From Taiwanofungus camphoratus (lineage: Eukaryota > Basidiomycota > Agaricomycetes > Polyporales > Taiwanofungaceae), in the NCBI GenBank assembly GCA_003999685.1, contig CP021223.1, forward strand, positions 1,736,001 to 1,800,000: a DNA stretch of 64,000 nucleotides, read 5' to 3'. The stretch's first letter is position 1. The number at the start of each line of letters is the position of its first letter. Both the position numbers and the translations under genes were made by a program. The notes under the pieces were generated by a model. The model was not told where the DNA came from. It saw only the letters and a program-made list of their open reading frames with translations, and did no database searches. This document shows positions 11,440 to 23,730 of the stretch, piece by piece.

Positions 11440-12076
11440 GACAGAAAATGAGCGAAGGGGTAGTGAACGTGGGGATGAACTAGGATGAGAGTGAGGAAGA
11501 CGGAGGAACAGGGGCTCACCGACACGAGCCTCGTATGTTTGCGTGAGGCTGACTTTGGCTGACGCTGGGCGACATTGCGACGATGGCACGAGTGCAACAT
11601 GCAATCATCCAGACGCGCGGAATCCATCATCCGTCGCGGAAGCAAAGTGTCAGATCAGGGCCCAGATCAACCACATCAAATTTGTCTTGTCTGGAGTCAA
11701 AATGAGCGCAGGGCTCATCCAGATCTCGACCTCTCAGGATGAGAGAAGGACCGGGTGGTGAGGCAGTTGATGCCTGTTGGCGGCCACAGGGAATCATGTT
11801 GCTGTGAGGGCACTACCTACGTAGAGTAAACACGGTGCAATGCAAGCAAGAATTGAATTTGTCGAGGAAGTTGATGGGTGGTACTCGGATCCGGACGAGT
11901 CAGGCTGGCCGAGCGCTGGCTTACCACTTGCGCACGACGGTCACGGAATTAATGACAGGCGCCCTCTATTCGTCCTCTTTAGATGCTCTCCTTCATCGCC
12001 CCCGCAACACATTGCCAATGTCATTTTGACCGCTTTTGAAGCCCACAGCCAGTCCCAACCCACGCTCCTTCCTGAC

Positions 12077-12906
12077 ATGACCCGCGGACGCAGGAAAGAT
12101 CTCACCATCCCACCCTCCAGAGCCCTCCTCCAACAAAGGGATTATCGCGCCCGCAAAGCGCGCTACGTGGCAGAGTTGGAGGATCGATGTCGGCGAGCAG
12201 AAGAAGAGAACGTGCATCTTAGAGAAGAGCTCGAGGCGCTACAGGCTAGGTTGCAGGCTGTGGGGGGCTCATCAGGCCACAGATCAAGTCCCAGCCCTGA
12301 AGTCGTATGTATTGGCCCATCCTGTCCCCTGACCACCCGTGCGTGTTGTTGATGCTATTCTCCTGATCCAAGGCAACAGCAACTTCAGAGCTCATGCACA
12401 ATCTCTCGGTGGCTCAGGCGTCTCTCGCTCGGTTCCAGAAGGTTGCCTTCAGTCAAGAATCACCCGCCAATAATACACCGTACGCGCCCATGCATGCCCA
12501 TACACCCATCTCTTTAGCCACCCCTTCGTTCACTCCGTCTCCGCTACCTCAGCCGCACCGAAGGCTGCCCTCACCCCGCCCCCGAATCGAGCTTCCGCCG
12601 TTGAGCGCGCTCCAGCGTGACATCTCTCGTGCAGAACCGCCCACGTACTATCACCGGCCGCATTCGAGCAGAATGGTAGAATCCGGCTCCTCAGGCTATT
12701 CGGAGACTGAGTGCTGTGGTGGATACCTTGACTGCCGTGGCCTCGTCGAAGACGAGGAAGAAGATCCCATGGAAGAACAGATAGAAGAAGAGGACGAGGA
12801 AGAGACTCGTCCCCTGTCACGCCTTACGCAGAGGATGTCCGACATGAGGTCAACGACGTCTTCGTCTGGTCCAGACGAGAGCATCTCTAATAGGATACCC
12901 AGATGA
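12077..12906 (+). CDS. bZIP transcription factor
   Basis: Two exons (12077-12304, 12373-12906; 253 residues) joined by a GTATGT...AAG intron of 68 nt in phase 0. The N-terminus MTRGRRKDLTIPPSRALLQQ leads into a basic region (RDYRARKARYVAELEDR) and a heptad-repeat zipper (EEENVHLREELEALQARL). The basic region is shifted from the classical N-x7-R signature but is of the kind common in fungal bZIPs. The C-terminal half is Pro/Ser-rich with an acidic run (DEEEDPMEEQ, EEEDEEET), a plausible activation region. An in-frame ATG lies further upstream (11840), but its extension looks non-conserved, so I start at 12077. Targets are unknown. Confidence 0.8.
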
Positions 12907-13442
12907 AGCTACTTGTGAAAATTTCCTACACGGCAATGCTAATCAAGGTAAAATCGCGAATATAGCGGCCGGAAGTCTTGTGCTGACACTTCCTCCAGAC
13001 TGCATTGGATCCTCTTTTCTATCGTCCTAATATCACTTACTGTCTCCGTAACTCGATGTCCTCACGGCGCACTAATCCTACCCAATCTTGTATCCTGCAG
13101 TACTATACATATCACATTGTGCGTCAGTCTAGTTCCAGTTCCTACTGCTATCGTATTATTATATCGCCCACTATCTGTCATCTGCTATGCTGTACCTGTA
13201 ATGCCGGTGTACAAGTATACTCAATTATTTAATGACAACAGCAGATTATGTCGTCTTGCTTTTTCTCCTACTTAATCCAGTCGTGAAACTTCCGACAAAT
13301 TCGCTGCCAGTAAAAGCCAAGTTATCCTGGGAATGAACAGACCCCACTGATAAGCTGCTGGAGATAATGCCGACAACTCCATGGTGCTGCAGATGTTTGG
13401 TCAACGCGACCTGAAATTCAAAACTCATCATGTAGCGCGACG
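12907..13442. other. Intergenic between convergent genes
   Basis: 3' flanks of the bZIP gene (+) and the DUF6924-like gene (-). AT-richer; no coding structure recognised. Confidence 0.5.
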
Positions 13443-14540
13443 TTAACCGGTGGTTTCACTAGCTTCCTCCATGTTTCGCACCCTTTCACTGTAGTCCCAA
13501 CGGTCCAGTCCCCCAAAGTCAATTGACATTGCGTTTGAGGAGAGATTCACTTGCAGCTCGCAGATATGACTGACTCGAGCGCGCCAACTGTCCGCACTAT
13601 AGCACGTTTGAATCAGAATTGGGTTGAAATGATGGTCGAAAAGTTACAGGCAAAAACTCACGTTGCGGTACCGTAGGGCCCTCCTTGTTGGCCGACCAAC
13701 TTTGCGCACTGGTCAACGTTGGAATTTGCATCGTATATCCACACAGTCTTCCCTGTGTATATCTCTTGCCATCCATCATGATCAACCAGGCAATTTGGAG
13801 GCTTGATGCGCTTCGTGCCTGGAGGCGGCATTGGGGCCCGGCGGATGTCAACATCATTGAGCAGACGCAGTGCCGTGAGATTTGAGATATTGATGAATTT
13901 TTGTCGATAAGAAGCTGGACCATCGAGGACGAACACAATGGGAAAGTGCTGGTCGTCTTCATCTTCATCTTCGTCCATGTCTTCGTCGCCTGCTGCCGAG
14001 GGTGTTCCTCCTGGTACTGGATCCACCAGCCTCTTGTCGCCCTCGGACGGCCGTGCTGGCAGGAATTCCGCTTCCGCGTCTTTGAGCTTTGTACAGAATG
14101 CCTGCCACGCATCTTCGTTCGAATAGTCAGTGCGGACCAAGATGCCCAGACCTGAGGCATCTGCCGATATCTCGTCGTACGGGTCGTCATCCGTGACAAA
14201 GTTAGCGTTCTCGTCGGCTCCTTGCGCGGGAGCCTATCGCGAAACACGAGGCTCAGAAGAATGGACGTGCAAAAATATATGGGCACTGGCATATCCCGTA
14301 TGAGCCTCACGCACCGCTAGATACGAGGCCTTCTCGTCAGGGGTAAGGTCCCAGAACGCCTGTGCCACCCGAAGCCTCCATTTCCTCCTTCCTTCTCCAG
14401 GAAAGCGCGCCTTCGTGCTAGGGTATTTCTCCTACACGGACGCGATCAGCCAAGGCTCGTCCACTTAGATTGCTGCTGACCGCAAGAAAGCGTGACAGGT
14501 TCGGACTAGGTGGTGCCGTGGAGGGTAGGCTGCTCTGCAT
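13443..14540 (-). CDS. Acidic DUF6924-like hypothetical protein
   Basis: Four exons on the minus strand: 14540-14481, 14431-14315, 14233-13662, 13596-13443 (300 residues from the first safe ATG). Introns are 49, 81 and 65 nt. Recognisable stretches are EKYPSTKARFPGEGRRKWRL, FWDLTPDEKASYLA and ILVRTDYSNEDAWQAF. The last resembles the LVRTDFSDDxAWQ motif of DUF6924, a family of unknown function. An acidic insert (DEDMDEDEDEDD) and a conserved-looking final exon follow. Upstream of the chosen ATG the frame keeps coding-like sequence (RLCLVLDGRPCSVFYRLSP) with no in-frame ATG. An ATG at 14661 would fit if one base were removed near 14650, so the true start may be disturbed by an indel or sequence error. 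Confidence 0.7.
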
Positions 14541-14979
14541 CAGACGGATTTCAGCCCTTCGTGCAGGCGAAAGACGATAGAACACGGAACAAGGACGCCC
14601 GTCCAGCACAAGACAAAGCCGCGCACTGTACGAGAGTGTGATCACGAGGTTAGTCCGACATCAAAATGGCGCACAACACGAGCGTCCAAATCAGGCAAGA
14701 GATCTATGAACATTCAACTCGTGAGTGCTTCACGACCGCGCATCTAGCAAGGTTGAACAGTTTCTGCGTTCGTTTCGTCCAGGAACTACGTGCCCACTCA
14801 TCACAAGGTCCCTTTTACCAGCCTAGCGGGTGGAAGCACACCAAAAGACGCGGAAGGTCGAAGTCTTGTCGGACCGCCTCAATCACGGGGGTGCACCTGT
14901 CGACCCTTTTCCGAGTTCACTTAGCCTCGTTCGCCTACCCCGCAAAAATACGGGGCCCCACAATCGTCCGGAGGTATTT
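14541..14979. other. Divergent promoter region
   Basis: Holds the probable 5' coding extension of the DUF6924-like gene (to about 14661, minus strand) and the upstream region of the FHS permease (+). No clear TATA box seen. Confidence 0.45.
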
Positions 14980-17270
14980 ATGAGCCATCAAGATGAGGAT
15001 GCATCCCTTGCCATCTCGCCATGCCTACTGGAACAACAGGTGCGCATTCAGCATCTGCGCATGCTCCAATCTGCTTGTTGACACAACTTTCTTATATCTA
15101 GGAAGTCAGCTGTCGCGCAGTGAGAGACGATTTGCGTTCATCCTCGTGACTTCCTTGTTTTTCACGTGGGGTTTTGCATACGGTGTAAGGACTCACCGCT
15201 GATGCCGTAGCACATTGCTGATTCAGGGTGTCGGTCAGCTTCTCGATGTTCTCAATTCCCACTTCCAGACCGTCTTCGGTATCAGCAAGCTTCAGAGCAC
15301 GCTCCTCCAGCTGGCATACTTTGTACGTCAACAATCGCCCTCTATCATGAGCAGCCGGTCGATAGATGGGTCGATGTTTAGGGCGCATACTTTTTATATG
15401 CACCAATTGCCGGAGCGTTCGTGAGTGCAGGGTTCACACATATCTGTCTACTCACGATATTGACTGCGTTGCAGATGAGAAGATATGGCTACAAGGTCCA
15501 TCGAGTATGTTGGCAGCAGAAGTGGCCTTTGCTGACGATGTGACACCCACAGAAAGGCATTCACATGGGTCTCACGTTGTACTCCCTAGGTTACTTCCCT
15601 TCCGAAGTTTGTCCGTTCTTGTGCTCATACCGAACACTTTCAAAAGGTGCAATATTTTTCTGGCCATCAGCGAAATTTGAGAAGTATGGTGGTTTTGTGG
15701 GTGCCACCTTTGTGATTGGTGTGTACATCCCTGTTTTATTTCATTCTGTTCTTACACATGAATGTCCTGCAGGGTGTGGTCTTTCGTGCCTCGAGGTAGC
15801 CGCGAACTCTTATATCACTGTACTTGGCTCTCCGAAGTATGCAGCCGTACGGCTTAACATCAGTCAAGGCTTCCAAGGCATCGCATCCTTCGCTGGACCC
15901 ATGATTGCCTCGCGGTGGTTCTTCCAAGGCAAGAACGCGACTACGTTATATACAGTCCAATGGTTAGGATCCAATATTCTCAGACTTGTCTCGCATGCTC
16001 AACCGTTCACGTTCAGGGTGTATGTCGCAGTTGCGGCATTAGGCCTGTTTCTTAATATCCTCTTCTTGTGTGTCTCGACTGTTCTGATGCACAATGTCTT
16101 GCTGATCTTACCGTCGTCAGTTTCTGTCCCCTGCCGGAGATCGGTGAGGATGCCTTAGAAGAAGAATTACAAGACACGGGCCTGAAGGTTGATCAGGAGC
16201 CGTTTTGGAAACAGTATCACTGTATATTTGGCTGGTATGTTAATTGTTATTGTTTATCACACCGATCGTATTTTCTCGATATTGATCTTTTACCAGGATT
16301 GCGCAGACAACATACACGTAAGAGAGCTGCCGTCATGCATGATAGTGTTTGACTCGCTCATGTTCATGCAATGAAGCGGTGCGCAGGTTGGTGTGGCTGC
16401 ATTTACCGTGAATTTCTTGGTCGATCAGAACATCGGCATAGCCAAGCCGCATGCTAGCCAACTCTTCTCTTACTGTCAGGTCACATTCACAGGTGGACGG
16501 TAAGCAATTGAAGTATGTTGTTCTGGCACGCCGGTGCTCATGCCATGTGTGATCGCAGATTCATCGGTGCCTTCCTGTTGAACTTCGTCGATCCTGCTCT
16601 CTTGCTCAGTATCTATGGGGTTTGCTGCTCTGCCTTTGCTCTTGGAGTTGCCTATGGACATGGTAGAGGTGGAGTTGGGTGTCTATACGCGTTATTCTTT
16701 TTCGAATCTATCTGCTATCCCGTGAGTTTCTTAGCGAATCTCCTCTGCCATGCGTTCAGTAGTGATTGCTTATTCTGTACAGGTGATCTTTACGCTCGCA
16801 ACCAAGAACTTGGGTCGTCACACCAAACGTGGCTCTGGTTTAGTTATCATGGTATTGTTAATGTTGCGCATCCATCCTGAGTCTATGCTGACTCAGTCAT
16901 TATCAGGGAGTAGGAGGTGGTGCATGGTACCCTCCCGCGCAAGGCGCAATTGCAGACAAGAACACAGCGCATTCTTACATTGTCCCATTTACCGGGTATG
17001 TAGCCATGACGGTCTATGCTGTGTATGTGTTTCAACTACATCTCGAATCTTATACGCTGATTGACGTATGCTGATGATTTTTCTTTAAGTGGCATGATGA
17101 TAGATCAGACTGTTAAGGGTGGCTTCCGCTTCCGCAACATTGACGAAATTCAGGAGAAGCATAAGGAGAAAGGTGTGGACGTTGAGCCTGAGGTCGACGA
17201 CGACGACAACTCCAAGGCCCCTCCACCAATTGAAAAGAAAACTAGCGAAGAATATATCGAGGCCGTATGA
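14980..17270 (+). CDS. FHS-family major facilitator (L-fucose/sugar permease type)
   Basis: Sixteen exons: 14980-15039, 15110-15184, 15239-15322, 15382-15420, 15475-15495, 15553-15589, 15647-15718, 15773-15962, 16017-16067, 16121-16234, 16297-16317, 16377-16499, 16559-16721, 16783-16851, 16907-17022, 17090-17270. They sum to 472 codons (471 residues). The protein is strongly hydrophobic with FHS/FucP-type signatures: TWGFAYGLLDVLNSHFQTVF, LAYFGAYF, GCGLSCLEVAANSYI, GAQVGVAAFTVNFLVD, ATKNLGRHTKRG and GGAWYPPAQGAIAD. It ends in an acidic cytosolic tail (EPEVDDDDNSK). It is expected to be a plasma-membrane proton-coupled sugar symporter; the substrate is unknown. Three exons are 21 to 37 nt long. 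It is convergent with the nucleoside hydrolase 248 bp away. Confidence 0.88.
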
Positions 17271-17518
17271 TAGTTGGCAAATCACTAACTGACCGGTCGT
17301 AAACATGCCTCGTTGTACAGTTGCGATATCTAACGCTCTACGAGATTACGCTTAGATGTTCTTACATCCGCACATGTAGGTAACTGGGTCCACCGCTGAT
17401 ACATTGTATAGTAGTTATATCATATTGCTCGTCACGAATGATGTCGCTTCAAACGCAAGGGGGATGTGCTGTCAAGTCAATTAACATCGACGATCCGTCA
17501 TGCTAGTCTCCGCTTCGC

Positions 17519-19240
17519 TCATTGCGCCTCACCATCAATACCCCATATGCGCTCTAACAAAAGCTTCACTAATGCGGCAGGGCCAGGGGTCTCTACGACA
17601 CAAGGGACACCTAGTGGACGGTGCTTCAATCCATGCATCTGGCTTTGAGTCTCGACCTCGACCTGTGCTGGTAACGCTGTGGACTCGTATTCGCCTGCAC
17701 GGCGGTATTGGTGCCTTTCGAGCTCTGCTTGGACCTCAGCGCGATTGGCGCCTGGAGCGTATGCGCCTTGGTCATCTCGGCGGTCGATTATGAGCATGCC
17801 GCGCGTCAGTTCCCCTATGCTAAGGGGATTTTAGGGTAAAACCGACGTAAACCGCGTCCATAGCGGAATGCAGACAGACCACGAATACTGACCGTTCCGC
17901 ATTGAATTTCCTCTTCACTGCTTTCCATCCCTCTTGAAGGGTCGGGATCGCTCCTACAACTTCACTGGCCACTGGAGGATTCTCGATAGCACACCAGACA
18001 GCCACGATGTCATGGAGCTCCATCGCATCCTTTCCAAACTCGACCATAATCTCGCGCGTACGTTCCAGGAACGAGCTGGTAAAGTGTACAAGTGGCGACT
18101 TTCCTTCTGGCTCAGACCGCTTGGTTGTCGACTCGAAGGCAGCATCAACCTTCAGCTTGTAGTAGGGGAAAGGCAGTTCGTGCAGCGTCGTTATGTCGAG
18201 AGGAAGTAGTATGAACCTCTCGAGGGGGAAGCCTGATTCTCCCTCACTTGGCGCCAAAAGCTCGTGTACGGCGTAGGGATCAGCGAAGAAGTTGACTGTG
18301 TAGAGGTAATATCAGTAGGCCAAACTTGCTCAGAGGCACTTCCACTTACACTCTGCAACAGGGCTAGTATTTCCTGGTACATCAAGGGCACCACCCATGC
18401 AGACTACGCGACCGATTCGGCTTTTCACCGTGTCACCTTCTAGGCGCACGAGTTGCGCCAGATTAGTGAGCGGACCAAGAGCCAGATAGGTGATACTCCG
18501 TTCACGCTCGGAGCGCATCAGATTGAGTGCAACCTCGATGCCAGATTTATCTGTTAGCTGTAGCTGGGGATGGTTTGCCAAGTTTTCGATACCGACATTC
18601 AGCTCTGGATGGCGCTGAGTGATCCCTCCAAGACCATCTCTAAGTAAATGCACCCGTGAGGTGAGAAGCCTTCCACAGTGCCTGCAAAGACATACTAACC
18701 GGCCATGAAAATATTGTGCACTATGTAGGTCACCTTCTAAAGGGCCATCAGCGCCTCTAGCAAGAATGGTCTTCCGAAGGGGCTCAAAATTAGGAAATCG
18801 GGATTTATCTTGGGGGTAGCGTTCTAAATGTCGCGATATTGCCTGATATAGCTTCAATACATTCAGGCTTCATATCCATTTATCAGATCAGTTGATCTAC
18901 AAGGTTGTACGTGTGCTCACTGTGAGGACTCGGGATCAGTGTTGCCTAGTCGTTGTAAGGATCACTGGAGAAGTGAGATCGCAACAAGACCCACCGAAGG
19001 AGATGATTATCGCTAGAACTTCCAGCTCGGGGGATGCGAGCGCAAGTAAACTAAGTGCGAAGCTTAGGAGCTACAGCCCTGCATTCATCTGGAAATACTG
19101 ACATTGCTAGAGTATCGTCTACACCCGGATCCGTGTCAACTGGGAGATATCTATGTTAGTTACCCTCCGCAGTCACCAGAACTTGAGACCTCACTGATGA
19201 CAGGGATCCGTTTCTGCGACAATGTGTCCTTGATTCTCAT
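17519..19240 (-). CDS. Inosine/uridine-preferring nucleoside hydrolase
   Basis: Eight exons on the minus strand: 19240-19195, 19139-19103, 19050-18995, 18945-18921, 18867-18700, 18639-18350, 18295-17893, 17819-17519 (441 residues). The N-terminus carries the calcium-binding Asp cluster IIDTDPGVDD of the IUNH fold. Further hallmarks are LALGPLTNLAQL, RVVCMGGALDVPGN and CNFFADPYAVHELL. The enzyme hydrolyses the N-glycosidic bond of nucleosides to ribose and free base for salvage. With the CNT nucleoside transporter at 56-58.6 kb it would make an uptake-and-cleavage pair, although the two are not adjacent. One exon is only 25 nt. Substrate preference cannot be read from sequence. Confidence 0.9.
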
Positions 19241-20228
19241 TGTCGGGTATCAGAACCTCTAAAGTTGGACATCCATACCGGGTGAGGCACCAAGTACAGC
19301 TCGATAAAACTAGGAATGCAGTTACCAGCACTATGTATAATGATAACTATTCTCTACGCTTTCACCCCCGCACGGACCGATGAAGACATAAATCGATGCA
19401 CGTGATCGCGGAGCCTGCGCGACGCGTCCTCGCTAACATTCTTGGGGCATCCAACTCCCGCTCATAGGAGAGCAGTGATACAACACCTACGTGCAGCACA
19501 GATGAATCTCACAAGGAACGAGGCGAAACGAGGCTATGCAATTGCATTAGGGGATAATAAGTACAAGACAACGAGGAAAGTACTAATATGAGCAGCCCTC
19601 AGGGTCTCAGGGTACAGCGACGTGATCACGATACCGTACGTGTCGAACATCTGCTGATAAACCGTAATTAGTCTAAGTTGAGGACCGTATGATGAGGGTA
19701 CAGAATTAATCAGAGATCTTGGTGGAAAAGTTGTCTCATCGGGTATTAGAAAAAAACCTCTGAAGTAGCAAATATATAATCGATACATCATATGAAATGG
19801 ATAGATGGACTCCTACTCACCACATGACTGTCTATCCGCAAGACGTGTCGAGGCCCATGTCACCACTGGCATAAACGTGATAGCATTCAAGAGAAGCGCA
19901 TACGGCTGATACTAGCACGCATGAAGAACTTTAAGGTCGAAGGAGAAGCCTCAGATTTCATTGAATCAGGCTACACCGAGAACAAATAAGGCCACAGATA
20001 GCTCTTGATCATGCTCGCGCAGCAAACATCAGCCATGGTTGAGATGAACCGAGGTCTTGAAGTCACAACACGGCAGTGCTTATATTTCCGGCAAATACCG
20101 TGACTATACAGTACCGGTCACTGTGGCTGTCACGCGCATCCCGCGTCAACCAGGAAATACTGCAACAGCGACGAGCAGCCCATACCGACGCCAACGCCTT
20201 CGACGAGGCGCCTCGCATAACCTAAATC
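19241..20228. other. Intergenic, divergent promoters
   Basis: Upstream DNA shared by the nucleoside hydrolase (-) and RACK1 (+). Small frames here show no splice logic or recognisable protein. The last 60 bp before the RACK1 ATG probably hold its 5' UTR. Confidence 0.5.
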
Positions 20229-21554
20229 ATGGAATCCCTCCGCTACCTTGGCTCATTGCCCGGCCACAAGGGCTGGGTCACTGCTATTGCGACCTCTTCC
20301 GAAAACCCTGACATGATCTTGACCGCATCCCGAGGTGCGCATACCGTTCAATTCCATTGCTAATGTCAGTATAACGATCCATTTCACCTGCTTGACGCAT
20401 AGACAAGACGATCATCGTGTGGCAGCTCACGCGTGACGAGGATCAATATGGCTATCCCAAGCGCATCCTCCATGGGCACAACCACTTCGTTTCTGATGTT
20501 GTTATCTCCTCTGATGGTCAGTTCGCCCTCTCATCATCTTGGGATCACACATTGCGGTTGTGGGACCTCAACACTGGCCTCACGACACGTCGTTTCGTTG
20601 GCCACACCTCGGACGTCCTTTCCGTCAGCTTCAGTGCAGACAACAGGCAGATTGTCTCTGGATCGCGCGACAGGACAATCAAGCTCTGGAATACCCTCGG
20701 AGAGTGCAAATACGACATCAAGGATGATGGACATACTGAGTGGTAAGGAGAATTTGCTGCAGCTAGTACCATCATGATATTGAGTTCATAATCATTCCCG
20801 TTAACAGGGTATCATGCGTGCGCTTCAGTCCCAACGTTCTGAATCCAGTCATTGTTTCATGTGGTTGGGATAAGGTTGTTAAGGTGAGTCTGATGAGCCG
20901 TTTCGTTTTTCTTATTTCTCCTTTCTGCTGCGGTATGATGTCAAAATATATTTGCTACTTCAGAGGGGTTACCTCCCTAATGAGACCATCTAAATCACCA
21001 AGATCTCTGACCACGTTCATTCTCCTTTTTATTTCATCGCCATATATACCCCATGCTGACCCTCTTCTAAGGTGTGGGAGCTTTCGAAATTCAAGCTCAA
21101 GACCAACCACTACGGCCACACTGGCTACATCAACACCATTTCCGTTTCTCCCGACGGTTCGCTCGCTGCATCGGGTGGAAAGGACGGTATCACCATGCTC
21201 TGGGATTTGAATGAGGGCAAGCACCTGTACTCGCTTGAGGCTGGCGACGTCGTCAACGCGCTTGTTTTCTCGCCTAATCGCTACTGGCTATGCGCAGCAA
21301 CCTCCACATGCATCAAGATCTTCGATTTGGAGAGCAAGTCAGTATCGTGGATATTAATTATCGTGTTGAGCCGTATCAGATTCTTATTGCTCCTCGTACG
21401 TAGGTCCATTGTTGATGAGCTCAAGCCCGACTTCGCACAGAGCGCAAACTCGCGGGAACCCGAATGTGTGTCGATTGCGTGGTCTGCAGATGGCCAGACT
21501 CTGTTCGGTGGTTTCACAGACGACCTTGTACGTGTCTGGACTGTTAGCTCATAA
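20229..21554 (+). CDS. RACK1: RACK1/Cpc2 (Asc1), 40S-associated WD40 scaffold
   Basis: Five exons: 20229-20334, 20403-20742, 20808-20883, 21072-21337, 21404-21554 (312 residues). A seven-bladed WD40 protein with typical signatures: [85 protein letters not shown] and [24 protein letters not shown]1 sits on the head of the 40S subunit and links translation to kinase and G-protein signalling; the fungal orthologues are Cpc2 and Asc1. Length matches the family. Intron 3 (20884-21071, 188 nt) is three times longer than its neighbours and carries a C/D snoRNA. Confidence 0.97.
20931..21015 (+). ncRNA. snR24: Box C/D snoRNA U24 (snR24) within RACK1 intron 3
   Basis: Inside the long third intron of RACK1. 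Box C ATGATGT lies at 20935-20941. The element ATATTTGCTACTTCAGA (20948-20964) precedes a C'-like AATGAGA (20979-20985). The element ATCACCAAGATCTCTGA (20994-21010) ends in box D CTGA (21007-21010). A GGT/ACC terminal pair flanks the boxes. These two guide blocks are, from memory, nearly the same as in yeast snR24 and human U24, which direct 2'-O-methylation of large-subunit rRNA. Yeast snR24 also lies in the intron of ASC1, the RACK1 gene, so the host gene is conserved as well. Exact ends are approximate. Confidence 0.9.
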
Positions 21555-22070
21555 TCCATCCTATCTGTTGTGTAAAGCTCGTGCTCTCGGTGCCTGGGGT
21601 GGGGAGTGGAGAGTCGGAGGGCTGCGTTGTGCCAGTTATCGCTTGTAGCCTCAAAACCAATGCATATATTGCGCTCACGTTTTGTATCGCGTTTCGCCCG
21701 TGATGTGATTCATTATCCTACTTATGAAGTGAGCGTTCCTTGTCCGGTGTCGCATTATCTGCATCAGTCATTTTCGACGACCTGGGACACTACGTTACAA
21801 TTATGACGCCCTACTACGTGGCTATCTTCTCTCAATTCAGACAGAAGTCGAGAAAAATAACCAGTTAGTCAATTGGCGCGGTTTGAGAACTTGACTATCG
21901 TTTTTTACAGATGGCGACGAGGCCGGTTCGTCGACATTAATTTGGTAAAGTAACACAGTGACGGTCATTTACAGGTCCATGCATGCTCCGCTAATGTTGC
22001 AAACCGAAGTAAAGAGACAAATCCACAAAACCTCATAAACAAGTAAATCCATAATCTGCCGCTGCCCTCG
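21555..22070. other. 3' flanks of convergent genes
   Basis: Between RACK1 (+) and the SDR gene (-). Likely 3' UTRs; nothing else recognised. Confidence 0.5.
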
Positions 22071-23227
22071 CTACTTTCCCGCATTCTTACCTCCATCCCA
22101 AGGCAACAATCCATCAGATCCTAATTTCTCCTTCACCAATTGCTCACTCAACCTCCACAGGTTATCTCGGAGCTCCTGGTCACCGGCCATCTCACTTTCG
22201 CCCCCAGCCTCTTCGGGGTCAGTGATGTACTTCCCGTTCCAATGTTCCTTGTTGCTGTCGACTTCCTCGCTTGTCGCCGCCCACAGCGTACTCAAGCTAC
22301 CCTGTTCCGGATTGCGCATGAACGGGATCACGGTTTGCTTCAGCGCGGCCCCCACGAGCGTGCCATATGCCTCCTTGAATTGGTCCTGCTGCCCAGTATG
22401 CACTGCACCGGGATGCGTTGCGAGCATGAGGATGCGGTCACCTGCGGGACGGAGCACGCGCTGGATCGTGTCTTTGACGAAAAGCAGGTTCGCGAGTTTG
22501 CTTCGGCCATACAGTGCCACGGGTCCGATGTCGTTATTGAGCTCGGCCAAAGAAGCGAAACGTACGGACGAGGGCGCGCTCGTGTGGAGGGAAGAAGACA
22601 CGCAAATGATGCGCGGGGCAGGGGTGCGGACATCATCCGCAGTTTGTCGGAGCAGCGGGAGGAGCCGATTCGTGAGGACGAAATGGCCGAGATGGTTAAC
22701 GGCAAAGTGACGGTCGATGCCGTCGGCAGAAAGATCGAACTTGTTTACTCCTACCCCTGCGGCGCAGATGAGCTGTTCACAGGTATGATCATCTTTTCGC
22801 TATTCTGGCGGTGAAGGAGACGACGCAAACTCACAAGGTCAAGACGTGCCTCCTGGCCCCGGATTTGATCTGCTACTTTTTTGACATGCCCCAGGTTCCC
22901 GAGGTCGCATGGGATGAAGGTGACGTCGGCCACAGGACCAGCCTGCTTCAGTTGTGATTCCTTGATTTTAACGATGGCTGCTTCTGCATTTTCGGCTTTG
23001 CGTGAGAGAAGCAGAACCCGGGCTCTCGAGAGCACGAGGGTTCGGGCTACCTCGAAGCCTATACCACCTGTCCCTCCAGTGACTACAGCTGTCTGTTCAG
23101 GCGACCATATCAACTCCCCTAGTCACTATTAGAGGAAACATATGATGCCCACCCGGCCCTGCAAGTCTGGGACATCCGACGGACCGAAGGACGATTTGCC
23201 TGTGAGTTTGCTGAGTGCTGCTTGCAT
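22071..23227 (-). CDS. Short-chain dehydrogenase/reductase
   Basis: Three exons on the minus strand: 23227-23153, 23092-22835, 22772-22071 (344 residues). Rossmann-fold SDR: the dinucleotide-binding motif TGGTGGIG (TGxxxGxG class), the acidic DVTFIPCDLGN strand, ICAAG in place of the NNAG motif, NHLGHF, CVSSSLH and the catalytic YGRSK (YxxxK). The layout resembles retinol-dehydrogenase/WWOX-like members that use NADP(H), an inference from family style. The substrate is unknown. The N-terminus has no clear signal peptide; the C-terminus is polar. It is divergent from no close neighbour; about 500 bp of non-coding DNA separates it from the caleosin gene. Confidence 0.88.
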
Positions 23228-23730
23228 GGTGTAAGAGCGGGAGGCGTAATGATGAGGAGCCGGTGTAAAGATTGTAGTACAGGTTGGAAAGGATAGTACA
23301 AGTGTTCTCAACATGGGTGGATTTGTAGCATCGTCATCGTTGGAACTACGTTGCCTTTTATGGCATCGCACCGATCACTGTCAAAAACATGTAGCAACTT
23401 TCGGTAAATACTCAAGTAGATAGAGGATACTTAGGTACTCAAGCTTAGGGTCAATGACCCGCCGAACCACAGACGATGATTTAATACATTACAACATGCA
23501 TTACAGGAATATGGTGATAGCGCTACGCATACATTCTCGAAAGTCTGGTCTATGGAAGCACCAGCCGCGTACGACACCTTCGAGAGGTCAAATGATCAAT
23601 GATTGCAGGAGGGACACCACCAAGAAGCTGCCGGAGTATGGTGAGAAGCTAGAATCCTGGGCCAATCCAAGTTCAAGTTGGATTGAGAGTCCATGACCAA
23701 GTCCAAGCTAGAGCCCCATAGCGGGCAACT
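23228..23730. other. Intergenic
   Basis: Upstream of the SDR gene and downstream of the caleosin gene, both minus. No gene recognised. Confidence 0.5.

Noticed and set aside
22140-22814. 224-codon plus-strand frame
   Set aside because: Shadow of the SDR catalytic exon, which carries the YGRSK and NHLGHF motifs on the minus strand.
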